Below are positions 9,137-18,962 of a stretch of 64,000 bases of DNA, in pieces. Each line of letters starts with the position of its first letter. The first letter of the stretch is position 1. Origin of the DNA: Microbulbifer salipaludis (lineage in GTDB: Bacteria > Pseudomonadota > Gammaproteobacteria > Pseudomonadales > Cellvibrionaceae); assembly GCF_017303155.1 (NCBI RefSeq), contig NZ_JAEKJR010000001.1:930001-994000 (forward strand), read 5' to 3'. A model generated the notes under the pieces. The model was not told the DNA's origin. It did no database searches and saw nothing but the letters and a program-made list of their open reading frames with translations. The translations under genes were made by a program, and so were the position numbers.

Positions 9137-9323
9137 GGGCCCGGAACTGCTTTCACTGCAAATGGGGGATTCCCTAAAGTGTATCTGAGGCTTGCCCCGG
9201 CTTTCGAGTACTCTTTTACCTGCGAGGATGACGATTCGCACCGAAATGGCACTATTCCGCGTGCCATGGGTCATACTCGGGGCCAGATAGTGCCCAAAAA
9301 CAACCATCTCACAAGGACTCGCC

Positions 9324-10652
9324 ATGCCGTTACCGATCACCGCTTGTTCCCGGCCATCCGCTCCCGTCCGCTGGGGCGCGCTGGTGTGCGGGCTGTGGAT
9401 GTGGGCGCTGGCGCCATCGTTGGTGCAGGCGGGTGCGCTCTCCTCCCAGCAGCTGGAGGCCGCGGTGATCGACGCCATTCAACCGGTGGTGGAAAAACAT
9501 CGCATCCCCGGAATGGCGCTGGCATTGACCATCGAGGGTGAACCCTATTTTTTCAATCTGGGGGAAACTGCGCTGGAGGGCGGTGAGCCGGTTACCGAGC
9601 ACACCCTGTTCGAGATCGGCTCGGTGAGCAAGACGTTTACCGCCACCCTGGCGGCTTACGCGCAGGTAAAGGGCGCACTGGATTTCAACGCGCCGGTCAG
9701 CACGTATCTGCCGGCACTGCGCGGCAGTGCCATGGGCGATGTCTCGGTGTTGAACCTGGCCACGCACACCGCCGGACATTTTCCGCTGCAGTTGCCAGCA
9801 GAGCTGCGCAGCGAGGATGAACTGCTGGCCTATTTCCGCAACTGGCAGCCGCAGTACACCCCCGGCAGCAAACGTACCTACGCCAACCCCGGTAGCGGCC
9901 TGCTGGGGGTGCTGGCAGCGCGCAGCCTCAATCAGCCTTTTGCCCAAGCGATGCAGGATGCGGTATTTCGTGGGCTCGGTCTCGGGCACACCTTTATTGA
10001 AGTGCCCGAGGAAAACATGGTCGGCTATGCCGAGGGTCACAACCGCGAGCATCAGCCCGTCCGGGTAACGATCGGCCTGCTGGGGGAAGAGGCCTATGGC
10101 GTGCGGTCCAGTGCCGCAGACCTGACCCGCTACCTGGCGGCGCAGATGGAACTGATCAGGGTGGCACCGGAAATACAGCAGGCATTGCGGATTACCCGCC
10201 AGGGGTACTTTCGCACCGACTATTACGTGCAGGACATGGTGTGGGAGCAGTACGCCCTGCCGCTGAACAAGGCGCACCTGCTGGCGGGTAACTCGCGCGT
10301 AATGCTTCGTCACGACCATCCGGTAACGGCGATCTCGCCGCCGCTACCTCTACAGCGCAATGTGCTGATTAACAAGACCGGGTCTACCGGCGGTTTTTCT
10401 ACCTACGTGGCGTTTATTCCCGAGAAAAAATTCGGCTTCGTGCTGTTGGCCAACAAGTATTTCCCCAACGATGAGCGGGTTGCGATGTTGTATGGCATTT
10501 TGCAGGCAATCCTGCCGGAGGTGATCGCCACACCGGAAGCCGGGGCGAAGGATATATCTGGTGGAGTGTCTGGTCTCGTATCAGATGTTGTGGCGACACA
10601 CAGTCAGCCGGCACATGGGGTCAGCCTCACAGAGAAAAATCCCAGGGGATAA
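9324..10652 (+). CDS. Class C beta-lactamase-like serine hydrolase
   Basis: A 442-residue exported protein with a signal peptide (about 1-36) and all three active-site motifs of the AmpC/penicillin-binding fold: S100-V-S-K103, Y186-A-N188 and K351-T-G353. Spacing and motif identity (YAN rather than YSN) fit class C beta-lactamases, which hydrolyse beta-lactams in the periplasm; a DD-peptidase or esterase role is the alternative. The C-terminus extends about 60 residues past the usual end. AAGGA lies 6-10 bases before the ATG. No AmpR-type regulator is adjacent. The next gene starts 11 bp downstream on the same strand. Confidence 0.88.
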   Translation: MPLPITACSRPSAPVRWGALVCGLWMWALAPSLVQAGALSSQQLEAAVIDAIQPVVEKHRIPGMALALTIEGEPYFFNLGETALEGGEPVTEHTLFEIGSVSKTFTATLAAYAQVKGALDFNAPVSTYLPALRGSAMGDVSVLNLATHTAGHFPLQLPAELRSEDELLAYFRNWQPQYTPGSKRTYANPGSGLLGVLAARSLNQPFAQAMQDAVFRGLGLGHTFIEVPEENMVGYAEGHNREHQPVRVTIGLLGEEAYGVRSSAADLTRYLAAQMELIRVAPEIQQALRITRQGYFRTDYYVQDMVWEQYALPLNKAHLLAGNSRVMLRHDHPVTAISPPLPLQRNVLINKTGSTGGFSTYVAFIPEKKFGFVLLANKYFPNDERVAMLYGILQAILPEVIATPEAGAKDISGGVSGLVSDVVATHSQPAHGVSLTEKNPRG

Positions 10653-10663
10653 CGGTAGCAAGG

Positions 10664-11413
10664 ATGATGCGAGAGACGGGCGGCTTTATTGGTGAGGTGT
10701 GCACGGAGATGGCGCCGGCAAGTGGGGTGCGTGTGGTGCGTTGCGCGTTTGATAGCGACCGCTATCAGCCAGGGCTGTTTACCGAGCTCCGCATTGCCAT
10801 GCCGGAATCCATCGCGCGATCGGTGCCCAAGAGGCAGGCGGAATTCCTTGCCGGGCGCTACGCTGCGGCGCTGGCGCTGCAGTATCTGTCTCCGGCAGCT
10901 ATCGGGAGCACTCAGGTTGGCATCGGCGAGCGTCGCAATCCTCTCTGGCCGAACGGCGTGGTGGGCTCCATTTCCCACACAGACGTTGTCGCGGTGTGCG
11001 CAGTGGGCTTGCGTACCGGGTTGGACTATCTCGGTATTGATAGGGAAGCGCTGATGTCCGCCCGGGTGTGTGACGAGGTGGCACCGGTTGTGTCTTCACG
11101 TCCGGAGCGGGAGCGGCTTTGCGCCGGGGGCCTGTCAGAGCAGGCGGCCACTACCCTGATTTTTTCTGCCAAAGAGAGCCTGTTCAAGGCGCTGTACCCG
11201 TTGGTGCGCGACTACTTTGGCTTTGAAGTGGCCGAGGCCACAGCGCTCTGCCTGGAAGAGCAGATTCTGGTGCTGCGCCTGAGTGAATCCTTCGCCAGCA
11301 AATACCACCTGCCGCGGGAGTACCGCTGCCAGTTCACCCTCGGTGAGCACTGGATCCAATCGCTGACCTGCGGAAAGTTGCTCGGCCGTGCGCGTGCGGG
11401 GGTGAGCGGCTGA
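10664..11413 (+). CDS. 4'-phosphopantetheinyl transferase, EntD/Sfp type
   Basis: Transfers the phosphopantetheine arm of CoA to a carrier protein Ser. The 249-residue product shows the family motifs: KRQAEFLAGR (about 56-65), WPNGVVGSISHT (95-106), GID with metal ligand D126, and FSAKESLFKALYP (167-179). The closest type is EntD of siderophore synthesis. No polyketide, peptide synthetase or fatty-acid gene is adjacent, so its carrier substrate must be encoded elsewhere. ATG codons at 10664 and 10667 are both possible after AAGG; the stop of the beta-lactamase-like gene is 11 bp upstream. Confidence 0.9.
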   Translation: MMRETGGFIGEVCTEMAPASGVRVVRCAFDSDRYQPGLFTELRIAMPESIARSVPKRQAEFLAGRYAAALALQYLSPAAIGSTQVGIGERRNPLWPNGVVGSISHTDVVAVCAVGLRTGLDYLGIDREALMSARVCDEVAPVVSSRPERERLCAGGLSEQAATTLIFSAKESLFKALYPLVRDYFGFEVAEATALCLEEQILVLRLSESFASKYHLPREYRCQFTLGEHWIQSLTCGKLLGRARAGVSG

Positions 11414-11525
11414 GGGCATCACAAGCGACTTTTTCCGGTATCGTGCAATGCGTTGCACATCCATTAGTGGGCGGCTAAGGTGTTTCAGTCACCAAATAAT
11501 AAAAAAGAAAACGCCGAGGCTGCCC

Positions 11526-13331
11526 ATGTCTGCGTCCAATACCTCAGTACCCTCTGAAGGTTCCAGTTCCAGTTCCAGTTCCAGTTCCAGTTTCAATCCC
11601 AATCCCAACCCCAACCCCAACCCCAACCCCAACCCCAACCCCAAACCGAGCCGTTTGCGCATAGGCCGTCGCTATCGCGCCGGGCGACTCGCGGGGCCCT
11701 ACGATGCCATTGTCATCGGCTCCGGGATCGGAGGGCTGACAACGGCGGCCCTGCTGAGTGCCGCCGGAAAAAAAGTGCTGGTGCTTGAGCAGCACTACAC
11801 TGCGGGCGGTTTTACCCATGCCTACGATCGCAACGGTTACGAGTGGGATGTGGGGGTGCACTACATTGGCGATGTGGGTGGCCACCCCACCATGACGCGC
11901 AAGCTGTTCGATTTTATCTCCGGTGGCCACCTGCAGTGGGCCCCCATGGATAGCACCTACGACCGCATCTGCCTGGGTGACGAGCAGTACGATTTGGTGG
12001 CGGGCCGGGAGGCGTTTGTCGACGAACTCAGCCGGCGCTTTCCCGGCCAGCGGCCGGTGATCGAGGCATATCTGGAGCGAGTGATGGCGGTGGCCAGCGC
12101 CATGCCCCTGATCACGCTGGAGAAACTGTGCCCGCGCTGGTGCGCCCCCCTGTTCGGCCTGTACAAAAAGCTGCGCTGGCCGGACTACCTGCACAAGACG
12201 ACCTACGAAGTGCTACGAGAGCTGACGGATAACGAGACGTTGATCGCGGTGCTCACTGGCCAGTGGGGCGACAACGGCATGACGCCCAAAACCGGCAGTT
12301 TCATTATTCACGCACTGATCGCCAAGCACTACCTGTACGGGGGCTACTACCCGGTGGGTGGCGCCAGCAAGATGGCGGAAACCATTATTCCCCAGATCCA
12401 GAAAACCGGCGGTGAGGTATTTACCTACGCGCGGGTAGAAACCCTGTTGCTGGATGGGGCACGGGTAACCGGTGTGCGCATGGAGGATGGAACAGAAATC
12501 TTTGCACCGGCGGTCATCTCCAATGCGGGCGTATTTAACACGTTTGAAAAGCTGTTGCCGGAAAGTGCCGCCAGCGCCGCCGGCTATCCGCGCCAGCTGC
12601 AAACGGTGCAACCGTCAATGAGCCATTTGTGCCTGTATATCGGCCTGCGGAAAACCGCCGCAGAGCTCGGCTTGCCGAAGACCAATTACTGGCTGTACCC
12701 GAGCCCGGACTACCAGGCAGATACCGAGGCCTTCCTGCAGGACCCAGGGGCGGAGATTCCACTGGTGTACATTTCTTTTCCCTCTGCCAAAGACCCGGAG
12801 TTTGAAAACCGCTACCCCGGCCGCGCCACCATCGAAGTGGTGGCACCGGCACAATACGCCTGGTTCGAACGCTGGCAGGAGAAAACCTGGGGCAAGCGCG
12901 GCGCAGACTACGAGGCCCTGAAGCAGCAGTTCAGTGAGCGCTTGCTGGCGCACCTGTACCGGCATTTCTCGCAGTTGCGCGGGCAGATCGATTACTGCGA
13001 ACTCTCCACCCCGCTCTCCACGCGTCATTTCTGCGCATACACCCAGGGGGAAATCTACGGCCTCAACCACGACCCGGCCCGCTTTGCGCAGACCTGGTTG
13101 CGACCAAAGACGCGGGTGCCCGGCCTGTATCTCACCGGCCAGGACATCATGAGCTGTGGGGTCGCGGGCGCCATGTTTGCCGGGCTGGTGACCGCGCAAA
13201 GCCTGCTGGGATGGCGCCGGGGTGGGGCGTTGATGCGGCGGATTTTTAGCGGAAGTACAGCAGAAAATAACGGGGCTCAAAGCACGTCACCCCTGTCCAA
13301 GCTGGGCGCTGATCGTCTCCGGGCCCCCTGA
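11526..13331 (+). CDS. FAD oxidoreductase, retinol saturase / carotenoid isomerase family
   Basis: A 601-residue flavoprotein whose dinucleotide-binding site YDAIVIGSGIGGLTTAALLS (59-78) and following EQHYTAGGFTH place it in the phytoene desaturase / CrtISO / retinol saturase group. The C-terminal GLYLTGQDIMSCGVAGAMFA closes the FAD site. Such enzymes reduce, desaturate or isomerise polyene bonds; the substrate is unknown. The N-terminus before the FAD domain is low complexity: ten Ser (residues 13-22) then eight Asn-Pro repeats, encoded by perfect hexanucleotide repeats. The ATG at 11526 follows GAGG by about 8 bases; a longer start at 11448 lacks one. Confidence 0.88.
   Translation: MSASNTSVPSEGSSSSSSSSSSFNPNPNPNPNPNPNPNPKPSRLRIGRRYRAGRLAGPYDAIVIGSGIGGLTTAALLSAAGKKVLVLEQHYTAGGFTHAYDRNGYEWDVGVHYIGDVGGHPTMTRKLFDFISGGHLQWAPMDSTYDRICLGDEQYDLVAGREAFVDELSRRFPGQRPVIEAYLERVMAVASAMPLITLEKLCPRWCAPLFGLYKKLRWPDYLHKTTYEVLRELTDNETLIAVLTGQWGDNGMTPKTGSFIIHALIAKHYLYGGYYPVGGASKMAETIIPQIQKTGGEVFTYARVETLLLDGARVTGVRMEDGTEIFAPAVISNAGVFNTFEKLLPESAASAAGYPRQLQTVQPSMSHLCLYIGLRKTAAELGLPKTNYWLYPSPDYQADTEAFLQDPGAEIPLVYISFPSAKDPEFENRYPGRATIEVVAPAQYAWFERWQEKTWGKRGADYEALKQQFSERLLAHLYRHFSQLRGQIDYCELSTPLSTRHFCAYTQGEIYGLNHDPARFAQTWLRPKTRVPGLYLTGQDIMSCGVAGAMFAGLVTAQSLLGWRRGGALMRRIFSGSTAENNGAQSTSPLSKLGADRLRAP
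11562..11642 (+). repeat. Two in-frame hexanucleotide tandem repeats
   Basis: (TCCAGT)x5 at 11562-11591 encodes ten Ser; after one TTC codon, (AAYCCC)x8 at 11595-11642 encodes eight Asn-Pro pairs. Six of the eight second units are identical. Since the unit is six bases, slippage would change linker length without breaking the frame. Confidence 0.95.
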
Positions 13332-13450
13332 GCGGGTGCGGAATCGTCGGGTAGCGCCCAATTCTCGGGCAGGCTGACAAGGAGACTTGCTCAGAAAAAT
13401 GTGAACGGACAGCCATTTTCAGGGATTAGCGCGACAAAACTGCTGTTGAG

Positions 13451-13495
13451 CGTGCACAACTTGCACGATTGACCAATAATTGGCCATTGTATAGG
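13451..13495 (+). promoter_or_regulatory. Candidate promoter with palindromic operators for the TetR gene
   Basis: A 17-bp palindrome CGTGCACAACTTGCACG (13451-13467) is followed by TTGACC (13469-13474), the palindrome CCAATAATTGG (13473-13483) and TATAGG (13490-13495). The 15-base spacer is short for a sigma-70 promoter. The palindromes overlapping the hexamers suggest autorepression by the TetR protein encoded 55 bp downstream. Confidence 0.5.
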
Positions 13496-13549
13496 GTTTG
13501 GCATTCATTTCCCTCTGCACCCGCATAATTCCTGTTTGAGGCAATCGAC

Positions 13550-14239
13550 ATGGCAACCGGCTTCGACGCTGGCAAAATCACCCCCGAGGAGACAACTCGC
13601 AAGGCCTCTGCCACGAACAAGAAGGCCGAGAAACGCGAGATCGCCAAGGCCAAAATCCTCAACGCGACCCTGGACATCATTGCCAAAAAGGGTCTCGCCG
13701 CCCTGTCGCACCGCTCTATTGCCAGTGCCGCGGGCGTGCAGTTGGCGATGACCACCTATTACTTCGGCACCATCGACAACATTCTGGTGGCGGCATTCCG
13801 CGAGTTTGTTAAATCGATGGAGCCGGTGAACGCGGACCTGATCCGTCGCGGCGACGCGTTTTTGGCCCAACTGCAGGGTGCCGATGGCACCGTGAAAGAC
13901 TGTGAGCGCTACATTGAGGGCATCGCAGACATTTTCGCCCAGATGATCGACAGTGGCCTGTCTTCCCGGCGGGACCAGTTGCGCATTGAGAGTCAGTACC
14001 TGTTTGAGCAGCACCCCTCGGAAGCCCTCGCCGAGGAAATTCAGGCGTACAACGACTGGCTTGCGGATATCGCGCTGCGTTTTATCCGTCCCATCGGCGC
14101 ACAGGACCCAGAGCTGGATGCCCAGCTGTTCCTGTGGACCGTGCAATGCCTGGATTTTTCCAACGTTAGCAGTGTGCAGGTCAAGGGGCCGTCGAGCCGC
14201 GATGTCCTGCTGCGCCTGATGCGCGGCTTCTGCGTGTAA
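13550..14239 (+). CDS. TetR/AcrR family transcriptional regulator
   Basis: A 229-residue one-component regulator. The N-terminal helix-turn-helix is at about 25-75 (AKILNATLDIIAKKGLAALS, HRSIASAAGVQLAMTTYYFG), preceded by a Lys-rich tail; the remainder is a helical ligand domain without diagnostic residues. GAGGC precedes the ATG by about 10 bases. The upstream gap carries two palindromes overlapping a candidate promoter. The flavoprotein gene upstream on the same strand is a possible target, but this is inference. Confidence 0.9.
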   Translation: MATGFDAGKITPEETTRKASATNKKAEKREIAKAKILNATLDIIAKKGLAALSHRSIASAAGVQLAMTTYYFGTIDNILVAAFREFVKSMEPVNADLIRRGDAFLAQLQGADGTVKDCERYIEGIADIFAQMIDSGLSSRRDQLRIESQYLFEQHPSEALAEEIQAYNDWLADIALRFIRPIGAQDPELDAQLFLWTVQCLDFSNVSSVQVKGPSSRDVLLRLMRGFCV

Positions 14240-14328
14240 TCGCTCCGGGCTGGTATCCTTCCCACCTTTTCCATCGCCCTCTGGTCCCATCACCCTCTGG
14301 TCCCACTGGCCTGTACCGAGTTCGAGTT

Positions 14329-15000
14329 TTGCGTCCCTACTATCCACCCACCGACCCCTATCTGGATGTCGTCTACGCCGATACCCACCTGCTGGTACTG
14401 GACAAGCCCAGTGGCCTGCTGACGGTGCCGGGCCGCGCGCCGGAACATCAGGACAGCCTCGCCAGCCGGGCGCAGGCGGAATACCCTGACGCGCGCATTG
14501 TGCATCGTCTGGATATGGACACCTCGGGGCTGGTGGTGATGGCGCTGGGTGCGGACATGCACCGCCTGTTGAGTGGTCTGTTTCAGAATCGTCAGGTGGA
14601 AAAAAGCTATCTGGCGCGTGTTTGGGGTGAGCCGGAGCGGGATGAGGGTGAGGTGGACCTGCCGCTGATTTGCGACTGGCCGAATCGGCCGCGGCAAAAG
14701 GTGTGTTTCGACTCCGGCAAGCCGTCGCTGACCCGCTGGCAGAAACTCGACAGCGACGGCAGCACCAGCCTGCTGCAGCTGACCCCGGTCACCGGTCGCT
14801 CACACCAGCTGCGGGTACATATGCAGGCCATGGGCCACCCGATTCTGGGCGATCCCTTCTACGCGCATCCGCAAGCCCTGGCCGCGGCGCCGCGCTTGCT
14901 GCTGCACGCGCAGGCGCTGGGGTTTGAGCACCCGGTGCTGGAGAAAGAAATGCACTTTTTGTGCAATCCCGGTGACGGTTTTCTGGATTTCCCTCTCTAA
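14329..15000 (+). CDS. rluA: RluA-type rRNA/tRNA pseudouridine synthase
   Basis: Isomerises uridine to pseudouridine; E. coli RluA modifies U746 of 23S rRNA and U32 of several tRNAs. The 223-residue protein aligns with E. coli RluA from memory over most of its length: N-terminal YYPPTDPYLDVVY, LDKPSGLLTVPGR, the catalytic-Asp motif HRLDMDTSGL, LICDWPNRPRQKVC and TGRSHQLRVHMQAMGHPILG. There is no S4 domain, as expected for RluA. The start is a TTG at 14329 because the conserved N-terminus begins there and no ATG or GTG is nearby. A strong bidirectional terminator follows. Confidence 0.93.
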   Translation: MRPYYPPTDPYLDVVYADTHLLVLDKPSGLLTVPGRAPEHQDSLASRAQAEYPDARIVHRLDMDTSGLVVMALGADMHRLLSGLFQNRQVEKSYLARVWGEPERDEGEVDLPLICDWPNRPRQKVCFDSGKPSLTRWQKLDSDGSTSLLQLTPVTGRSHQLRVHMQAMGHPILGDPFYAHPQALAAAPRLLLHAQALGFEHPVLEKEMHFLCNPGDGFLDFPL

Positions 15001-15002
15001 CA

Positions 15003-15026
15003 TGGTGGATAAGCGCAGCGCATCCC
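15003..15026 (+). repeat. Single unit of the GGATAAGCGCAGCGCATCC family
   Basis: One partial unit of the repeat seen in pairs at 3215-3285 and 28100-28175, placed just after the rluA stop codon. Confidence 0.7.
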
Positions 15027-15031
15027 TCACG

Positions 15032-15061
15032 AAAATGGGCGGCCAGTGGCCGCCCATTTTT
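15032..15061. terminator. Bidirectional intrinsic terminator
   Basis: A perfect 13-bp stem AAAATGGGCGGCC / GGCCGCCCATTTT with a 3-base loop, T-rich on both outgoing strands. It separates convergent rluA and tex and can serve both. Confidence 0.9.
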
Positions 15062-15083
15062 GTTTCCGGGAAAGAAAAAACGC

Positions 15084-17438
15084 TTACTTCTTGCCCTTCA
15101 TGGCCGCCGCCAGCAGGTCGCCCATGCTGCCGCGACCACCGCCCGCGTTGCCACCGCCCTGTTGCTGGCGGTTGCGGTTGTTGTGGCGTTGCGCTTGTCT
15201 GCTCTCACGGTGGTCGCCTTTCTTGACGCCGCCGCTGCCCTGTTCGCCGGGCTCGTCAGACATGCGCATGGACAGACCGATACGCTTGCGCGCTACGTCC
15301 ACTTCCATCACCTTCACCTTGACGATGTCGTTCGCCTTCACCACTTCGTGCGGGTCCTTGACGAACTTTTCCGAGAGCGCGGAGATATGCACCAGGCCGT
15401 CCTGGTGCACGCCGATGTCCACGAAGGCGCCGAAGTTGGTGACGTTGGTGACGGTGCCTTCCAGCACCATGCCCGGGCGCAGATCCTTGATCTCTTCCAC
15501 ACCGTCTTCGAACTGGGCGGTACGGAACTCCGGGCGCGGGTCACGGCCGGGCTTTTCCAGTTCGGCAATGATGTCTTTCACCGTCGGCAGACCGAATTTT
15601 TCATCGGTGTAATCCGCCGGGTTCAGGCGGCGCAGGAAACCGGAGTCGCCGATCAGGCTGTTGATCTCGCGGCCGTTTTTCTCCGCGATACGCTTCACCA
15701 CGATGTAGGACTCCGGGTGTACCCCGGATTTGTCCAGCGGGTTCTCGCCGTTGTTGATACGCAGGAAGCCGGCGGCCTGTTCGAACGCCTTGGGCCCGAG
15801 GCGCGGCACTTCCTTCAATTGGTCGCGGCTCTTGAACGCGCCGTTCTGGTCGCGGTAGCTGATGATGTTGTTGGCGATCGACTGGCTGAGGCCGGACACG
15901 CGCGCCAGCAGCGGTGCCGAAGCGGAGTTCAGTTCGGCACCGACACCGTTCACACAGTCTTCCACCACCGCGTCGAGGGAACGCGCCAGCTGCGACTGGG
16001 ACACGTCGTGCTGATACTGGCCCACACCGATGGACTTGGGCTCGATCTTCACCAGTTCCGCCAGCGGGTCCTGCAGGCGGCGGGCGATAGAGATGGCGCC
16101 GCGGATGGTCACGTCCAGGTCGGGGAATTCGCGTGCGGCGAATTCGGAGGCGGAATACACGGAGGCACCGGCCTCGTTCACCATCACCTTCTGCGCGGTG
16201 AGCTTGAACTGCTTAATGGTCTCGCCCACGAACTTGTCGGTCTCGCGGCTGGCGGTGCCGTTGCCGATGGCAATCAGGCCCACATCGTACTTCTTGCACA
16301 GGGTGGCGATCACGGCAGCGGATTCCGCCAGCTTGTTCTGTGGCGGGTTGGGGTAGATGGCGGTGTGGTCCAGCACCTTGCCGGTGGCGTCGACCACGGC
16401 CACTTTTACCCCGGTACGCAGGCCCGGGTCGAGGCCGATGGTGGCCTTCTGGCCAGCGGGGGCGGAGAGCAGCAGGTCTTTCAGGTTGCGGGAGAACACC
16501 TTGATGGCTTCCTCTTCCGCCTTCTCGCGCAGCTGGCCCAGCAGGTCGGTTTCCAGGCTGGTGAGCAGCTTGATGCGCCAGGTCCAGCGCACCACTTCAC
16601 CCAGCCACTTGTCCGCGGGGCGGCCGTGGTCTTCGATGTCCACATGGCGGGCGATCATGGCCTCGCAGGGGTGGCTGGCAGTGGCCGGGCGCTCTTCGTC
16701 GCCGTCGAGCCCCAGGTTAATCGCCAGAATGCCCTCGTTGCGGCCGCGGAAGATGGCCAGGGCGCGGTGACTGGGCACCTTGGCCCAGTCTTCGGCGTAT
16801 TCAAAGTAGTCGCGAAACTTGGCCCCTTCCTCTTCCTTGCCGGCGAGTACCTTGGACTTCACCTGGCCATCGCGGCTGAGGAAATTGCGCAGCTTGCCCA
16901 GCAGCTCGGCGTCTTCGGCAAAGCGCTCCATCAGGATGAACTTGGCCCCGTCGAGGGCGGCCTTGATGTCTTTCACATGCAGGGCGGCGTCTTCGTTTTC
17001 CGTGTTGAGGTACTTCTGGGCTTCCTCTTCCGGGTTCAGGCTGGGGTCGGCGTAGAGAGCGTCGGCCAGAGGCTCCAACCCCGCCTCGATGGCGATCTGG
17101 CCCTTGGTGCGGCGCTTGGGTTTGTAGGGCAGGTAGAGATCTTCGAGGCGGTTCTTGGTGTCGGCCGCATTGATCTGCTGTGCCAGTTCCGGCGTAAGTT
17201 TGCCCTGCTCGTCGATGCTTTTCAGGATGGCGGCACGGCGCTCTTCCAATTCGCGCAGGTAGCGCAGGCGCTCTTCCAGGTTGCGCAGCTGGGTGTCGTC
17301 CAGCTCACCGGTTACTTCTTTCCGGTAGCGGGAGATGAAGGGCACCGTTGCGCCCTCGTCCAGCAGGCCTACGGCGGCAGCCACTTGCTGCGGGCGCACG
17401 TTCAGTTCTTCGGCAATACGGGCGTTGATATCCAACAT
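15084..17438 (-). CDS. tex: Tex-family RNA-binding transcription accessory protein
   Basis: A 784-residue cytoplasmic nucleic-acid-binding protein. The N-terminal Tex helical region includes [20 protein letters not shown]; the middle has the YqgF-like nuclease fold ([20 protein letters not shown]), then helix-hairpin-helix segments, and a C-terminal S1 domain (about 645-715, with [21 protein letters not shown]). The tail is Gly/Arg/Gln-rich, as in family members. Length is typical. It is single and convergent with rluA. Confidence 0.96.
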   Translation of the reverse strand: MLDINARIAEELNVRPQQVAAAVGLLDEGATVPFISRYRKEVTGELDDTQLRNLEERLRYLRELEERRAAILKSIDEQGKLTPELAQQINAADTKNRLEDLYLPYKPKRRTKGQIAIEAGLEPLADALYADPSLNPEEEAQKYLNTENEDAALHVKDIKAALDGAKFILMERFAEDAELLGKLRNFLSRDGQVKSKVLAGKEEEGAKFRDYFEYAEDWAKVPSHRALAIFRGRNEGILAINLGLDGDEERPATASHPCEAMIARHVDIEDHGRPADKWLGEVVRWTWRIKLLTSLETDLLGQLREKAEEEAIKVFSRNLKDLLLSAPAGQKATIGLDPGLRTGVKVAVVDATGKVLDHTAIYPNPPQNKLAESAAVIATLCKKYDVGLIAIGNGTASRETDKFVGETIKQFKLTAQKVMVNEAGASVYSASEFAAREFPDLDVTIRGAISIARRLQDPLAELVKIEPKSIGVGQYQHDVSQSQLARSLDAVVEDCVNGVGAELNSASAPLLARVSGLSQSIANNIISYRDQNGAFKSRDQLKEVPRLGPKAFEQAAGFLRINNGENPLDKSGVHPESYIVVKRIAEKNGREINSLIGDSGFLRRLNPADYTDEKFGLPTVKDIIAELEKPGRDPRPEFRTAQFEDGVEEIKDLRPGMVLEGTVTNVTNFGAFVDIGVHQDGLVHISALSEKFVKDPHEVVKANDIVKVKVMEVDVARKRIGLSMRMSDEPGEQGSGGVKKGDHRESRQAQRHNNRNRQQQGGGNAGGGRGSMGDLLAAAMKGKK

Positions 17439-17702
17439 CTTGTTATTTACATCCTCGGGAGGTCATCGATAGTCACTTTTCCGACGGCGGCGCCGGCGTC
17501 ATAAAAGGGCGGCCATTATGGGCCATGCGGCGTCGGCGACCAAGATTGACAGTAACGGGAATTGTGAAAGCGGGGCGGTTCATTTTGGTCATTTGCGGCC
17601 AAGTGCAGTCTGCTGCGGTGGCCTGCATGCAGAGGCGGTTCCAAAGTGGCCCAAGCCCTGTAGAATGCGCAACTAGTTAAATTTTGATCAACGGAAGCTT
17701 CT
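17439..17702. other. Intergenic region between tex and the efflux operon
   Basis: 264 bp separating divergent tex and the RND adaptor gene. It must contain both promoters, but I see no hexamer pair, palindrome or repeat convincing enough to mark. Confidence 0.5.
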
Positions 17703-18962
17703 GTGAATCCTTCGAAAAAAAGCACCAGTAAAAATAAAGTATTGGGAATCGTTGTCGCCGTGGGCGTGGCTGCGGTAGCTGCTGTGATTCTGTTTGCGCC
17801 CAAGCCTGAGAAAAAAGTTTCGGAGCCGGTGCTGCCGCCAGTAGCGGATGTACTGTATGTGGAGCCCGGCCAGCGCACCCTGCTTGTACCGAGCCAGGGT
17901 ACCGTACGTGCGCGTCATGAGATCGATGTGGTTGCGCGTGTGGGCGGTGCTATTGAGCGGGTCGGAGACATGTTTGTCGCCGGTGGGTTCTTCGCTGAGG
18001 GAGATTCGCTGTTGCAGATCGAGGCTGCCGATTATCAGTTCCAGCTGACCCGCGCCGAATCTCAACTGGCCAATGCCCAGTCCGCACTCGCACAGGAGCA
18101 GGGGCGGGCCAAACAGGCCAAGCGCGAGTGGCGCAACCTGGGCAGCGAGGAGGCCAATGCCCTGTTCCTGCGCACGCCGCAACTGGAGGCGGCCCGCGCC
18201 GCCGTGGAGGCCGCGCGCGCGGATCGCGACCAGGCCAAGCTGAACCTGGAGCGCACCCGGGTGCGCACGCCGTTTGCTGGTCGTGTGGTGGAGACCTATG
18301 TGGACCTTGGGCAGTTTATTGCCGCCGGTACCAAGCTGGCGCGCATCCACAGTACCGGTGTGGCGGAGGTCCGCCTGCCGCTGACCGATCGCCAACTGGC
18401 ATTGCTGGACCTGCCGCTGGGGCAGGCGATCGAGAACGGCCCGGCGGTTCGCCTCAGCGCCGAGATTGCCGGCCAGCCTCGGGAGTGGCGTGGCCAGTTG
18501 GTGCGTACCGAGGCCGCTATTGACGCTAGCAGTCGCTTTGTTTACGCGGTTGCCCGGGTGCAGGACCCATACTCGGGTGCCGCGCCACTGGTGAATGGCC
18601 TGTTTGTCGAGGCGGATATTGCCGGAAAGACCTTGGAGAATGTCGCACGCCTGCCGCGCCAGGCCTTACACGAGGGCAGCCATGTGCTGGTGCTGGACGA
18701 CGAAAACAAGCTGCGCTTTAGGGATGTGGAGCTGCTGCAGGCGGTGGATGCCGAGGTGTGGGTGCGCGGGCAACTCGCCCGCGGCGAGCGCGTGGTGGTT
18801 TCGAGCCTCGGCTACTTGCGCGAGGGTATGGCCGTGACCGCTAACCCGCTGAACGAAAAGCCTGACGGCATCCAGCTCGGTGATGAGGGTGCAGCGGCGG
18901 AGGCCGAGGAGCAGCCCGCGGTGACCGCTGGCCTCGGTGACGCGAAAGCGGGGGCATTCTGA
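17703..18962 (+). CDS. RND efflux periplasmic adaptor (membrane fusion) protein
   Basis: A 419-residue HlyD-type adaptor that links an inner-membrane RND pump to an outer-membrane channel. A membrane anchor at about 12-32 is followed by a lipoyl-like half (EIDVVARVGGAIERV), a helical hairpin with Ala/Gln-rich coiled coil (about 110-190), and the second lipoyl half (RTRVRTPFAGRVVETYVDLG). The GTG start at 17703 is supported by GGAAG upstream and by placing the anchor near the N-terminus. Its stop codon shares one base with the start of the pump gene (TGATG). No outer-membrane channel gene is present, so a shared TolC-like channel is likely. Confidence 0.92.
   Translation: MNPSKKSTSKNKVLGIVVAVGVAAVAAVILFAPKPEKKVSEPVLPPVADVLYVEPGQRTLLVPSQGTVRARHEIDVVARVGGAIERVGDMFVAGGFFAEGDSLLQIEAADYQFQLTRAESQLANAQSALAQEQGRAKQAKREWRNLGSEEANALFLRTPQLEAARAAVEAARADRDQAKLNLERTRVRTPFAGRVVETYVDLGQFIAAGTKLARIHSTGVAEVRLPLTDRQLALLDLPLGQAIENGPAVRLSAEIAGQPREWRGQLVRTEAAIDASSRFVYAVARVQDPYSGAAPLVNGLFVEADIAGKTLENVARLPRQALHEGSHVLVLDDENKLRFRDVELLQAVDAEVWVRGQLARGERVVVSSLGYLREGMAVTANPLNEKPDGIQLGDEGAAAEAEEQPAVTAGLGDAKAGAF

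Noticed and set aside
15060..17504. 814-codon plus-strand frame opposite tex
   Set aside because: Antisense of a well-supported Tex protein; low-complexity Val/Gly/His-rich product.
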